From Pseudofrankia nepalensis (lineage in GTDB: Bacteria; Actinomycetota; Actinomycetes; Frankiales; Frankiaceae), in the NCBI RefSeq assembly GCF_016786305.1, contig NZ_JADWYV010000010.1: a stretch of 64,000 nt of DNA; one strand, written 5' to 3'. The notes beneath the pieces are model-generated. The model saw only the letters and a list, made by a program, of their open reading frames with translations, made no database searches and was not told the DNA's origin. The translations under genes and the position numbers were made by a program. Positions 1-8,533 of the stretch are shown here, in pieces; position 1 is the stretch's first letter; the number at the start of each line of letters is the position of its first letter.

Positions 1-1889
1 GGCTCACGCCGGTGGTCGCGGCGGCGGAGCGGGCCGCGGACCGCCGGGCCGGCGTCGAGCGGGACCGCCAGCGCGCCCTGCGCGACGCCGAGGAGGCCCG
101 GGAGGCCGAGTCGAGCGCCCGCGCCCGGGCCAGGGCAGCCCACGGGCGCGCCGCGCGGACGCTGGCGAACCGGGAGCCGTGGCTGCGGGAACGCGACGAG
201 CTCGGCGTCGACGTCGCCGGGCCGGACCCCGGAGGCAGCCTCGACGTCGCGCGCCAGGCGTGGACCTCGGTGCGCGCCGAGCTGGCCAGCGCTGAGCAGG
301 GCATGGTCGAGGCCGAGACGCTCGCCCGGGCCGAACGCGTTCTCGGCGACCTGCGCGGCCGGCTGCCGCGCTACCCGCAAGCGGCGGTCGAGCGGGCCCG
401 GGTGCTGGCGGGGACGATCGAGGCCTCGTCGGCGCAGCTGCGGACGGGCGCCCAGCGGCAGGCCCGGGAGGACGCCGCCGCCGCGGAGGCCGGCCGGATC
501 CATGCCGAGGCGGAGCGGCGGGCGGCCGACGCCGCGGAGCGGTCGGCACGGCCTGCCGACCGGCCCAACCACGTCGACCTGGCGAACATCCCCGAGTGGC
601 GACCCGCCTCTCCCGGTGAGATCCCCGCGGTCCTGGAACGGCTGGAGGCCCGCAACGCCGAGCTGCTCGCCCGGCGCGACGAGGCGGAGCGGGCTGAGAC
701 CGAAGCCCGCCAGCTGCACGAGCTCGTCGCCCAGGACGTGATCGCGCTGTCGGACACCTCCGGGATGTGGACCGCGGACAAGCCGCCGACCGACTCCGTC
801 TTCGACGGGACCAAGGAGGCCGCCCGCACCCGGATGCGAGAGCTGATCACCGCCCTGAACCAGGCGGAGAAGGCCGAGCGAGCGGCCCGCGACGCGCTGC
901 GCGACGCGGTCGCCGACGCCCGCGCGGTCGCGACGGACCCGCGCTGGCGCGAGCTCGACGCGCCCATCGCCGTGCGGCTGCGCTCGCTGCGGGAACCCGA
1001 CCTGGTGGCGGAGGCGGCGCTGCTCGCCCGCCGGATCGACGCGATGACCCGGTCCGCGCGCGCCGACCTCGACCAGATGGACACCCACCGGGAGCTGATC
1101 CGCGACGGGCTGGTCTCGCTGTGCCGCGACCAGCGGCGCCTGCTCAAGGAGGTGTCGCGGACCTCCAGGCTTCCCGGCGGGCTCGGCGATCTCTCCCACC
1201 GGCCCGCGGTGAAGATCGTGTTCGAGGAGGCGCCGGAGGACGCCGCCGTCGCGCGGCTCGCCGCGCGGATCGACGCGTGGGCGGTCGAGCTCGCCGCGAA
1301 CCCGAAACGCGCGTCGTCGTCGGAGGCGCGGACCCGCTGGCTCGCGGATGCCGTCCGCGACACGGTCGTGGACCGGCCGCGGGCCGGCGCGTGGACCGTG
1401 GAGATCCTCAAGCCGCGCATCGACGGCAAGGTGATGTACTGCCCGCCGGACCGGATCCCGCACGAGTTCTCCGGCGGGCAGGTCCTGACCCTCGCGGTGC
1501 TCGTCTACTGCGCGCTGTCCGGAGTCCGGTCGGCCCACCGCGCGGGTGGCGCCCGGCCACCGGGAACGCTGATCCTCGACAACCCGTTCGGCGCGGCCTC
1601 GGCCGAGGCGCTGATCGCGATGCAGCACCGGCTGGCGGCGCACACCGGCCTGCAGCTGGTGTGCGCGACCGGGCTCAACGACGCCGGCGTCGACGCCGCG
1701 TTCACCGGTGAGGGATCGGTCATCGTCAAGCTTCGCAACGACGGCGACCTGCGGCGCAACCTGTCGTTCCTGCGGCTGCGCGCGGCCGTCGTCGACGGTG
1801 TCGACGTCACCGCCGCCCTCACGTCGGGACGCGACCCTGACTCGCAGCGGAACTGGGTCGACGCGAGCGCCTACCGGATCGGCGAGTGA
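1..1889 (+). CDS. SMC-like coiled-coil ATPase, 3' part only (Wadjet JetC-like?)
   Basis: The reading frame is already open at the left edge, so the true start and any Walker A motif lie outside the window. What is visible is about 480 residues rich in Ala, Glu and Arg with heptad-like coiled-coil character, then a C-terminal ATPase half. An ABC/SMC signature FSGGQ is encoded at 1467-1481 and a Walker B-like strand TLILDNPFG near 1566-1592, where Asn follows the Walker B Asp instead of the usual Glu. This is the architecture of SMC/MukB/JetC-type DNA motors. The next gene starts 6 bp after the stop and encodes a Toprim protein of JetD type, so an SMC plus topoisomerase-like module is inferred. 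The C-terminal motifs differ from the JetC sequences I remember, so the subtype is uncertain. Confidence 0.7.
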   Translation, partial: LTPVVAAAERAADRRAGVERDRQRALRDAEEAREAESSARARARAAHGRAARTLANREPWLRERDELGVDVAGPDPGGSLDVARQAWTSVRAELASAEQGMVEAETLARAERVLGDLRGRLPRYPQAAVERARVLAGTIEASSAQLRTGAQRQAREDAAAAEAGRIHAEAERRAADAAERSARPADRPNHVDLANIPEWRPASPGEIPAVLERLEARNAELLARRDEAERAETEARQLHELVAQDVIALSDTSGMWTADKPPTDSVFDGTKEAARTRMRELITALNQAEKAERAARDALRDAVADARAVATDPRWRELDAPIAVRLRSLREPDLVAEAALLARRIDAMTRSARADLDQMDTHRELIRDGLVSLCRDQRRLLKEVSRTSRLPGGLGDLSHRPAVKIVFEEAPEDAAVARLAARIDAWAVELAANPKRASSSEARTRWLADAVRDTVVDRPRAGAWTVEILKPRIDGKVMYCPPDRIPHEFSGGQVLTLAVLVYCALSGVRSAHRAGGARPPGTLILDNPFGAASAEALIAMQHRLAAHTGLQLVCATGLNDAGVDAAFTGEGSVIVKLRNDGDLRRNLSFLRLRAAVVDGVDVTAALTSGRDPDSQRNWVDASAYRIGE

Positions 1890-1895
1890 GCCCCG

Positions 1896-2939
1896 GTGCT
1901 CGTCCGCCAGACCGAGGTCGACGCGTTGCGCGCGGCGCTCGTCGGCCGCGGCCAGGTCCGGGTGGCACTCGACGTGCTGTGGCCGCTGTGGGCGGCGGCC
2001 GCGCCGCGCCTGGTCGGGACCGTCCACCAGGCCGAAGGGCTGCTCACCGCGCTGAAGGCCCTCGAGGGGGCCGGCGTGCTCACGCTGCCGGTTGGGGCGT
2101 GGGACGCCTCCACCGTGCCGGCGCTGCCGAGATCCGTCAGCGTTCCGAGCGCGCGGCGGGCGGCCCGGGAGCGGCCCTGGACGCGGTTCCCGTGGTGTGC
2201 GCGGATGGGCTGGGCCGCGTCGCTGGCCACCCTGTCCGACGCCCAGTTCCGCGACCTCGTCGCCGTCAACGACTGGCTGGTCCGCGCCGCGGGTGCGCCG
2301 GGGCGTGTACCCGTGCGGTACCGGTCGGTCGAGCTGTTCGGCGACGAGAAGCGGCTGGAGGCGCTGGCCAGGACCGGGCTGTTTGGGCAGGGGCGACTCA
2401 GCCTGGACCTGCTGGGCTGCGCGCGGATCCCGGCGCCGCTGCCGGCGGCGCCGGTCGGGGCGGGGCCGGACCTTTTGGTCGTGGAGAACAGTGACACCTA
2501 CTGGGTCGCGGCCGAGATGCTCGCCGGTTTCGGCGGCCATCCGGTCGGGGCGGTCGCCTGGGGATCGGGGGCGACCTTCCCGTCCCAGGTCACCGCGCTC
2601 GCGGTCGACGTCGCCGGGCGCGGCCCGGTACGCGGCGTCGTCTGGTACTGGGGCGACCTTGACCCGGCTGGCCTGATGATCGCCGTGGGCGCCGCCACCG
2701 CTGGCGCCGCCGAGGGCATCCCCGTCCGCCCGGCCGCGGGCCTCTGGGCCGCGATGGTCGACCGCCCGCTCCAGGACCCCGGGACCGTCACCTGGCCCGT
2801 CGGCCTGGGCCGCGACTGGCTGGGGCCCGAGCTGTGGGACCGTCTCGGTGCCATCCGGGACGGTCAGGGCCGGATCGCGCAGGAGTCCGTTCCGCCGGCG
2901 GCGCTCGCCAGTTGGGCCGCGGATCTCGCGGCGGCCTGA
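1896..2939 (+). CDS. Toprim-domain protein, JetD-like (DUF2399/DUF2220 type)
   Basis: A 347-residue protein starting with GTG 6 bp after the SMC-like gene, so the two are almost certainly co-transcribed. The C-terminal half carries a Toprim signature: LLVVENSDTYW with Glu197, and WYWGDLDPAGL with Asp254 and Asp256, the acidic residues that bind metal in topoisomerase VI, OLD and JetD nucleases. A GDEKRLE motif at 149-155 resembles the segment preceding the Toprim fold in DUF2399/DUF2220 proteins. In Wadjet systems JetD is the nuclease that cleaves circular plasmid DNA extruded by the SMC complex. The same role is inferred here from the neighbour and motifs; JetA and JetB partners would lie upstream of the window. 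A terminator follows 24 bp after the stop. Confidence 0.75.
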   Translation: MLVRQTEVDALRAALVGRGQVRVALDVLWPLWAAAAPRLVGTVHQAEGLLTALKALEGAGVLTLPVGAWDASTVPALPRSVSVPSARRAARERPWTRFPWCARMGWAASLATLSDAQFRDLVAVNDWLVRAAGAPGRVPVRYRSVELFGDEKRLEALARTGLFGQGRLSLDLLGCARIPAPLPAAPVGAGPDLLVVENSDTYWVAAEMLAGFGGHPVGAVAWGSGATFPSQVTALAVDVAGRGPVRGVVWYWGDLDPAGLMIAVGAATAGAAEGIPVRPAAGLWAAMVDRPLQDPGTVTWPVGLGRDWLGPELWDRLGAIRDGQGRIAQESVPPAALASWAADLAAA

Positions 2940-2963
2940 GATAGGCCGGTCGGGCACCGCCGC

Positions 2964-2992
2964 CCCAGCGAGGGCGACCGCTGGGTTTTCTT
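2964..2992 (+). terminator. Rho-independent terminator after the Toprim gene
   Basis: CCCAGCG (2964-2970) and CGCTGGG (2979-2985) form a perfect 7-bp stem with an 8-nt loop, followed at once by TTTTCTT. It lies 24 bp after the stop of the JetD-like gene, in the right orientation to end the SMC/Toprim transcript. One of few U-tract terminators in this GC-rich window. Confidence 0.8.
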
Positions 2993-3397
2993 GCCGCACG
3001 GGGCGTCCGGAAACCACCTGATGTGGCGGCACCAGGTCGACCGTCGAGTGCCGATGCCGACCGGTCTTTGATCGTCGGTTCCCCTTGACGCGCGACGGGT
3101 GACGCGGTTCGTGCGCTCCAGCGGGTGCGTCCGGGCGTTGACTGACGACGGCGGTCCCGCTACGGTCGGAACAACTATTAGGTTCAATGTTTGAGATTGG
3201 TTGGGGCGTGCACCACCAGCCTGGTGCGCCGTCGGGGTCGACACCCGGATGGTGCCGCTGGGCGATCGACTACTGCCTGGCGGCCCGCACCGGGCGGTGA
3301 CCAGCAAGGCGACGGGCCTGCCGCACGTCCTGGCTCGCCGCGGGACGACGCGGTTTGCCTCAACTCATTCACCACGTCGTGCCGGAGGGCGAGGTCA
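2993..3397. other. Intergenic region, no gene recognised
   Basis: About 400 bp between the terminator and an aldehyde dehydrogenase-like stub. Open frames here have no recognisable domains. It presumably holds the promoter for the 3.4-4.5 kb genes, but I cannot place -35/-10 boxes. Confidence 0.4.
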
Positions 3398-3622
3398 ATG
3401 CCTGACATCCCACCATTCGTGGCCGAGCCGCGGATGCTGATCGACGGCCAGCTCGTCGATGGCTTGGCGAGCACCTGCGCGACCATCAACCCCGCCACGG
3501 CGAAAGCACTGGGGGAGGCCCTGACGCGCTGGCGCGGCCGGAGGATCGACTACGAGGGGGGTCGCACGGCCCATACCTTGAGCGCCCGGGGCTGGGCCGC
3601 GCTACCCGCCCGGCTGGGCTGA
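3398..3622 (+). pseudogene. Aldehyde dehydrogenase N-terminal stub
   Basis: ATG at 3398, preceded by a purine-rich GGAGGGCGAGG, begins a 74-codon frame. Residues about 12-38 read like the first strand of NAD(P)-dependent aldehyde dehydrogenases (MLIDGQLVDG, then INPATAKALGE). After that the match stops and the frame runs into unrelated sequence before a stop at 3620. None of the catalytic Cys/Glu region of the roughly 480-residue family is present. It is read as a deleted ALDH gene whose 5' end survives; the remaining short peptide is unlikely to be active. Confidence 0.6.
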
Positions 3623-3630
3623 GGAGCGAC

Positions 3631-3747
3631 ATGGGCGCGCTCATCATGCTCGGGACGCTGTTCGCTCTCGTCGTGCTCGTCTACGTCCTGGTGCTGCGCT
3701 TCGACCCCGAGATGCGGCGTTCGCGGACGTCGGGGGGCGACCGGTGA
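3631..3747 (+). CDS. Small single-pass membrane protein (38 aa)
   Basis: ATG at 3631 has a well placed GAGGAG ribosome binding site at 3621-3626. The 38-residue product is almost entirely one hydrophobic helix (residues 2-22, rich in Leu and Val) followed by a basic tail ending RRSRTSGGDR. Its stop overlaps the GTG start of the next gene by 4 bp, which implies translational coupling. Small membrane partners of this kind commonly precede AveC-like genes in my reading of the context, but no function can be assigned from sequence. Confidence 0.55.
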   Translation: MGALIMLGTLFALVVLVYVLVLRFDPEMRRSRTSGGDR

Positions 3748-4553
3748 GCGACGAGGCGACGCCCGCGCTCGTGTTCGGCCAGGTGTTCGCCTATGTTGGC
3801 GGCCTGTCGTTCCTCGCGATCGGCATCGTGCTCACCGTTCGCCGGCGGCGCCTGCATCCGTTGCTGCTCTTATGTGTCTGCGCGATCTCGTTCTCCTGGA
3901 TCGAGGCGCCGTACGACTGGGCGATGTACGCGCAGTTCGCGCCCGCCCTGCCGCGCATGCCTTCGTGGTGGCCGTTGAACATGACCTGGGGCGGGCTGCC
4001 AGCGTCGGTGCCCTTGGGCTACATCGAGTACTTCGTGCTGCCGGCGCTCCTGGGTGTCGCGCTCGAGCGGCGGCTGCGCGCGAGGTTCGGGTGGCGACGA
4101 CCGATCGGCCTGCTCACGGTCGGGCTCGTCGTCGGCTACGCCTGGGCGCTGCTGTTCAACGGGGTCTTCGGCGTCCGCGCCGGCGTCTTCTACTACGGCC
4201 GCGTCATCCCCGGTCTCGCGATGTTCGAGGGAACCAAGCACCAGTACCCCCTGTACGACGCCCTCGCGATGGGCGTGCAGATGATGGTGTTCACCTACCT
4301 CCTCGGCCGGACCGACGCGCAGGGCCGCACGATCATCGACACCTGGGCCGAACGGCGGACCAAGACCCGAGGCCGCGCGGTCGCGTTGTCGGTCGTCTCC
4401 GTGGTCGTGCTCGGCAACCTGCTCTACGGCGCCGTGTTCGCGCCCCACCTCGTCACCAAGCTGAACGGCGACGTGACCGTGGGTCCGACGACCGAGCTGT
4501 TCCCCGGCGTGCCGAACCAGCCCCTGCACGGCGGCGCGGGAGGCGGGCAGTGA
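3744..4553 (+). CDS. AveC-like (spirocyclase family) integral membrane protein
   Basis: A 269-residue polytopic membrane protein with about six hydrophobic segments (near residues 8-30, 38-53, 91-108, 122-142, 173-190 and 210-232). The conserved-looking stretch between segments 2 and 3 (EAPYDWAMYAQF, then GLPASVPLGY) resembles the AveC-like family, named for the avermectin spirocyclase/dehydratase. Most family members in actinobacteria are of unknown substrate. It is translationally coupled to the preceding small membrane protein and converges on the SDR gene at 4602. Membership is my recognition of the pattern and is moderately certain; the substrate is unknown. Confidence 0.6.
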   Translation: MSDEATPALVFGQVFAYVGGLSFLAIGIVLTVRRRRLHPLLLLCVCAISFSWIEAPYDWAMYAQFAPALPRMPSWWPLNMTWGGLPASVPLGYIEYFVLPALLGVALERRLRARFGWRRPIGLLTVGLVVGYAWALLFNGVFGVRAGVFYYGRVIPGLAMFEGTKHQYPLYDALAMGVQMMVFTYLLGRTDAQGRTIIDTWAERRTKTRGRAVALSVVSVVVLGNLLYGAVFAPHLVTKLNGDVTVGPTTELFPGVPNQPLHGGAGGGQ

Positions 4554-4563
4554 ACGATCACGG

Positions 4564-4591
4564 GCCCCGGGCGACGCGCCTCACCCGGGGC
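4564..4591. terminator. Hairpin between convergent genes
   Basis: GCCCCGGG (4564-4571) and CCCGGGGC (4584-4591) form a perfect 8-bp GC stem with a 12-nt loop in the short gap between two convergent genes. There is no U-tract, so bidirectional termination is inferred from position only. Confidence 0.5.
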
Positions 4592-4601
4592 GGGGCGTCC
4601 A

Positions 4602-5465
4602 CTAGATCGCGCGTTCGCCCTTGAGCATCGAGCCGGCGTCGAGCAGGAGGTTCTGGCCGGTCATGTAGCGGGAGTCCTCGCTGGCCAGGAAGGTGACCAG
4701 AGCCGACACGTCACTCGTCTCGAGGTACGGGATCGGCATCGGCTGCATCCCGGGGAAGGCCGCCTCCGCGTCCTCGCGGGTTGGGGTCTTGCCCTCGGCG
4801 ACCAGGTCCGGGCGGAACGAGCGGTAGATGTCGTCGTTCTGCAACAGACGGGTGTTGACGTTGGTCGGGTGGACGGCGTTCAGCCGGATGTTGTGCGGGG
4901 CCAGCTGCAGCGCGAGGGTCTCGACGTACTGGAAGATCAGCCGTTTGGCGAACGAGTATCCCACGCCGCCGGTCCTGCCCATCGCCTCGGTGGTGTTCTT
5001 CATCAGGCCCGCGCAGGAGCCGGTGATGATGATCGAGGCACCCGACCGCAGGTGCGGGGCGACGACGGCGACCGTGTTGTGCGCGCCGACGAAGTCGACG
5101 TCCATTCCATCGATGAAGCCCTCGATGAGAGTGCGATCGTTCATCGGAAGGATGCCGGCGTTCGCACAGACGATGTCGACCTGGCCGAAGCGGGCGAGGC
5201 CCTGGTCCAGCGCGGCCCTGACCTGCTCCTTGATGCGCACGTCGGCCTTGACGGCGACGATGCTGCCGCCGACGGCCTCGACCTCCTTGACGGTCTGCGC
5301 CAGGTCCTCCGCGCTGGCCATCTCGTAGTTGACGGTCGGGATGTCCTCGCAGATGTCCACCGCGATGATGCCGGCGCCCTCGCTTGCCAACTTGACGGCG
5401 TGACTACGCCCCTGGCCCCGCCCGGCGCCCGTGATGAAGGCGACCTTGCCGTCGAGCTTACCCAT
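4602..5465 (-). CDS. Mycofactocin-type SDR family oxidoreductase
   Basis: 287 residues from the ATG at 5465, which has a GGAGGA site upstream; longer in-frame extensions overlap the next gene and are rejected. Rossmann motif TGAGRGQG at 12-19, NAG at 102-104, catalytic Ser150, Tyr170 and Lys174. The N-terminal pattern (GAGRGQGRSHAVKLA with IIAVDICED) is that of mycofactocin-coupled SDRs, in which the NAD(H) stays bound and electrons are passed to the peptide-derived cofactor mycofactocin. It probably oxidises a secondary alcohol to a ketone; the substrate is unknown. The start overlaps the end of the aldo/keto reductase gene by 8 bp, so the two form one unit. Confidence 0.85.
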   Translation of the reverse strand: MGKLDGKVAFITGAGRGQGRSHAVKLASEGAGIIAVDICEDIPTVNYEMASAEDLAQTVKEVEAVGGSIVAVKADVRIKEQVRAALDQGLARFGQVDIVCANAGILPMNDRTLIEGFIDGMDVDFVGAHNTVAVVAPHLRSGASIIITGSCAGLMKNTTEAMGRTGGVGYSFAKRLIFQYVETLALQLAPHNIRLNAVHPTNVNTRLLQNDDIYRSFRPDLVAEGKTPTREDAEAAFPGMQPMPIPYLETSDVSALVTFLASEDSRYMTGQNLLLDAGSMLKGERAI

Positions 5466-6525
5466 CGTGTCCTCCGTGGTGCGCAAAGTGCGGTGGTCGG
5501 CGGCGAGCCGCGGGCAGCAGGGATGGATATTGCGTGAAATGGTCGATGCCGGGGAGGTCGGCGCCCGGGGGAACGATCTTGTCGATGGCGTCGAGGATGT
5601 CCCCGCTGAGCTCGAGGTCCGCGGCGTCCAGGGCGTCGTCCAGGTGCTTTGCCGTGCGCGGTCCGATGATCGTCGACGTGATGGCGGGGTGGCTGGAGAC
5701 GAACGCGAGGGCCAGCGAGGTGAGCGTGATGCCCGCCTGGGCGGCGACATCGCGAAGGGCGTCCACCGCGTCGAACCTGGCGGGGGCGGCGCGTTCGGCG
5801 GCCGTGCTGACGGTTCCCTGCATGAAGGGGCTGGTGGGGTCGTAGCGTGAACCGGCTGGAGGCTCCTGGCCGCGCTGGTACTTGCCGGTCAACCAGCCGC
5901 CGGCGAGCGGGCTCCACGGGATGACCGCCATCCCGTGTCGCTGGCAGGCGGGAAGCACCGCCTGCTCCACCGACCGGGCGAAGATCGAATACTGTGGCTG
6001 CTCGCAGACGAACCGCTCACTGCCCCGCCGGGCCGCCGCCCACTGTGCCTCGACGATCCAGTCCGCCGGGAACGACGACGACCCCAGGTAGAGCACCTTG
6101 CCGTGCCGCACGAGGTCGGTGAGCGCGCCGAGGGTCTCCTCCAGGTCGGTGTCCCAGTCGAGCTTGTGTATCTGGAGGAGGTCGATGCGGTCGGTCCCCA
6201 GCCGTCGCAGACTGTCCTCGACGGCCTGGGTGATCCACCGGCGTGAGGAACCTCGCTGGAGGCGGCCACCCATGGGGAAGAAGCATTTGGTGGCGAGCAC
6301 CACCTCGTCCCGGCGTGGTTTGACCGCCTGCCCGATGATTTCCTCGCACTCACCGTGGGAATAGACGTCGGCGGTGTCGATGAAGTTTATTCCGCCGTCC
6401 AGCGCGCGATGGATGATCGGCACGCAGTCGGCGGGATCGGTGCTGCCCAGCCGGCCGAACGTCATCGTTCCCAGGCACTGGCTGCTCACCTCGACGCCCG
6501 TCTTTCCGAACTTACGGTACTTCAC
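5458..6525 (-). CDS. Aldo/keto reductase
   Basis: 355 residues, full length for the family. The (beta/alpha)8 fold hallmark residues are all present: Asp50, Tyr55, Lys80 and His120 form the catalytic tetrad (NFIDTADVYSHGE, ATKCF, LLQIHKLD). The C-terminal SSHPAITSTIIGPRT segment is the NADPH-binding loop region of the YajO/Tas-like group. It reduces aldehydes or ketones with NADPH in the cytoplasm; the specific substrate is unknown. It is the first gene of a two-gene unit with the overlapping SDR at 4602-5465. The C-terminal tail after residue 335 (rich in Arg, Pro and His) is unusual and may be an extension created by the overlap. Confidence 0.85.
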   Translation of the reverse strand: MKYRKFGKTGVEVSSQCLGTMTFGRLGSTDPADCVPIIHRALDGGINFIDTADVYSHGECEEIIGQAVKPRRDEVVLATKCFFPMGGRLQRGSSRRWITQAVEDSLRRLGTDRIDLLQIHKLDWDTDLEETLGALTDLVRHGKVLYLGSSSFPADWIVEAQWAAARRGSERFVCEQPQYSIFARSVEQAVLPACQRHGMAVIPWSPLAGGWLTGKYQRGQEPPAGSRYDPTSPFMQGTVSTAAERAAPARFDAVDALRDVAAQAGITLTSLALAFVSSHPAITSTIIGPRTAKHLDDALDAADLELSGDILDAIDKIVPPGADLPGIDHFTQYPSLLPAARRRPPHFAHHGGHDG

Positions 6526-6619
6526 CGGACTCCTTAGGCGATCGGTACTGTGCCGGTAATGCGTGGATGGCCTTCACCTACCTCCGACGTCGAGTACCGC
6601 CCCGCGCCGGAAACTCGCG

Positions 6620-7072
6620 TCACATCTTCCGGAAATCCCAGCTCGTGATCTTTTCGGGAGTCAGGCGCAGCCAGGCGTGGCGCCCGTCGTAGTGCTTCTC
6701 CTCGCGGCCCGTGTATTTCAGGGCGTGCAGCCGTTCCAGGGCGTCGAGGTCCGGGTCCGGGGTGCCGACGCGGGGAACCTCGCCGACGCTTTCGAGCCGG
6801 CCCCGCAGCTCGACTCCCCGCAGTTCTCGGAAATCGTGGCCGGCGTCGACGACGACCGCGACCCGAGGGTCGCGTTCGATGTCGGTCCATCGCTGGCTCT
6901 TCACGAGGGAGCTGAGCCACAGGGCTGTCCCGTTCCAGACGAACCACAGCGGTGTCGCGTGTGGCCCGTTCGCGCCCATGGTCGCCAACCGGCAGGTCCG
7001 CTCCTCGGTGAGGAAGGCGTCGACCTCCGCCGGGGTCATGGCGATCTTCCGGCCACGTCGCTGATCCTTCAT
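6620..7072 (-). CDS. Pyridoxamine 5'-phosphate oxidase-like flavin/F420 protein
   Basis: 150 residues from the ATG at 7072, preceded by AAAGGA; a longer frame to 7555 is a shadow. The fold signature of the PPOX/split-barrel class is clear: CRLATMGANGPHATPLWFVWNGTALW-type strand pattern in the first third, then WTDIERDPRVAVVVDAG, then GRLESVGEV. Such small split-barrel proteins bind FMN, F420 or heme and reduce small molecules; in actinobacteria many are F420H2-dependent. The spacing from the CaiB gene is 68 bp on the same strand, so co-transcription is likely. Cofactor choice cannot be settled by eye. Confidence 0.75.
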   Translation of the reverse strand: MKDQRRGRKIAMTPAEVDAFLTEERTCRLATMGANGPHATPLWFVWNGTALWLSSLVKSQRWTDIERDPRVAVVVDAGHDFRELRGVELRGRLESVGEVPRVGTPDPDLDALERLHALKYTGREEKHYDGRHAWLRLTPEKITSWDFRKM

Positions 7073-7140
7073 GACGCTCGTCCTTTCAGGTGTCCCGCGA
7101 TGGCCGGTCGGCGCGGAGATCGGCGCGGCGGCGCGCCCTG

Positions 7141-8358
7141 TCAGGCGACGACGCCGCGAAGCTTGAGGTCGAGGATCGAGTCCCAGTCGAAGCCGAGTTC
7201 GGCGAGGACGCCGTCGCCGTGCTCGTTGAAGGTCGGCGCGCGGCCGGGGCGGGCGGGTTGTTCGTCGTACTGCACGGGAGCGGTGGCCAGGCGGACGGGG
7301 ACGCCCGTGGCGGTGGCGCACTCCTGGACGTAGCCGTTGGCGACGGTCTGCGGGTCGGCCGCGGCCTCCAACGTGTTCTGCACGACCGTCCACTGCCCGG
7401 TGAAGGACGCCAGCCGTTCCCGCCACTCGCCGACCGACCGCTCGGCGAAGACGCCGGTGAGCAGGGCGATGGCGTCGGTGCTGTGCGTGAGCAGCGCTTC
7501 GTGGGTGGCGAACCTGGGGTCGGTCGCCAGTTCCGGCCGGCCGATCGCCGCACACAGCGGCGGCCAGTACTTGCCCGCCTGTAGGCAGGTGAAGGCCAGC
7601 CAGTCGCCGTCCTTGGTCTGGTAGTTGCCGGACAGCGGATTCGCCCGCGCGGCGCCGGCGGGCGGCGGGGTCCAGGGAACGTCGAGCAGCAGGGACAGGG
7701 CCAGCGCCTGTCCCATCGCCCAGATGCCGGTTCCCAGCAGGGAGACGTCGACGACGGGTGCTTCCCCGGTCCGTTCCCGGTGGTAAAGCGCGCCCATGAT
7801 CCCGCCGGCGATCGTCATCGCGCCGAGAGAGTCTCCGAAGCCGGGTGCCGGGGGGACCGGGACGTGGCCGTACTCGGGGCGCATCACGCCGACGGCGGCA
7901 CCCGTGCGGGCCCAGAAGGCCAGCGAGTCGTAGGAACCGCGGTCGGCCTCTGGCCCTCGCTCGCCTTGCCCGGTGCCACGGACGTAGATGATCCGCGGGT
8001 TGTGCGCGCGGATCTCCTCCACGTCGATCTTCAGCTTGGTGCGCACGGCTGGCAGCTTGTTGGTCAGGAAGACATCGCAGGTCGCGGCGAGGCGGTAGAG
8101 GATGTCTCGTCCAGCCTCCGACCCGAGATCAAGTCCCAGGCTGCGCTTGCCTCGATTGGAGTGTTCGAGCAGGACGTTCGCCGACGTCGGCACCACCGCG
8201 ACGCCGGTCGCCGCCAGGGCGCGCATCGCGTCACCGCGTTCGACATGCTCGATCTTGATGACCTCGGCGCCCCAGTCCGCGAGCAGCGCGGAGGCGGCCG
8301 GAACGAAAGTGTGTTCGGCGACCTCAAGTACCCGAACACCACGCATCACCGCAGTCAT
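7141..8358 (-). CDS. CaiB/BaiF family (class III) CoA-transferase
   Basis: 405 residues, normal length for class III CoA transferases, which move CoA between carboxylic acids via an aspartyl-CoA intermediate. The N-terminal Rossmann-like motif GVRVLEVAEHTFVPAASALLADWGAEVIKIEHVERGD and the catalytic Asp144 in GSYDSLAFWARTG are present, as is the DVSLLGTG segment. It probably activates a carboxylic acid for degradation. A decayed copy of its own 5' end lies at 10055-10245, on the other side of the binding-protein gene. Same-strand neighbours suggest one catabolic group with the PPOX protein. Confidence 0.85.
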   Translation of the reverse strand: MTAVMRGVRVLEVAEHTFVPAASALLADWGAEVIKIEHVERGDAMRALAATGVAVVPTSANVLLEHSNRGKRSLGLDLGSEAGRDILYRLAATCDVFLTNKLPAVRTKLKIDVEEIRAHNPRIIYVRGTGQGERGPEADRGSYDSLAFWARTGAAVGVMRPEYGHVPVPPAPGFGDSLGAMTIAGGIMGALYHRERTGEAPVVDVSLLGTGIWAMGQALALSLLLDVPWTPPPAGAARANPLSGNYQTKDGDWLAFTCLQAGKYWPPLCAAIGRPELATDPRFATHEALLTHSTDAIALLTGVFAERSVGEWRERLASFTGQWTVVQNTLEAAADPQTVANGYVQECATATGVPVRLATAPVQYDEQPARPGRAPTFNEHGDGVLAELGFDWDSILDLKLRGVVA

Positions 8359-8533
8359 GAACGTCCTCCCACCTCACAGCAGATGTGGCGACCGGAGTCG
8401 CCGGATCCGGTCGTGCCCATGCCGTTGCCGCGCGCGAACCGGCACGGCGGACATCAACGGGAGTGATCGGGCCACGGCGGGCCGAAGGGCACACGATGCT
8501 CAGGCGTCGGTGCCCTCCGGCCCACCTGGGACG

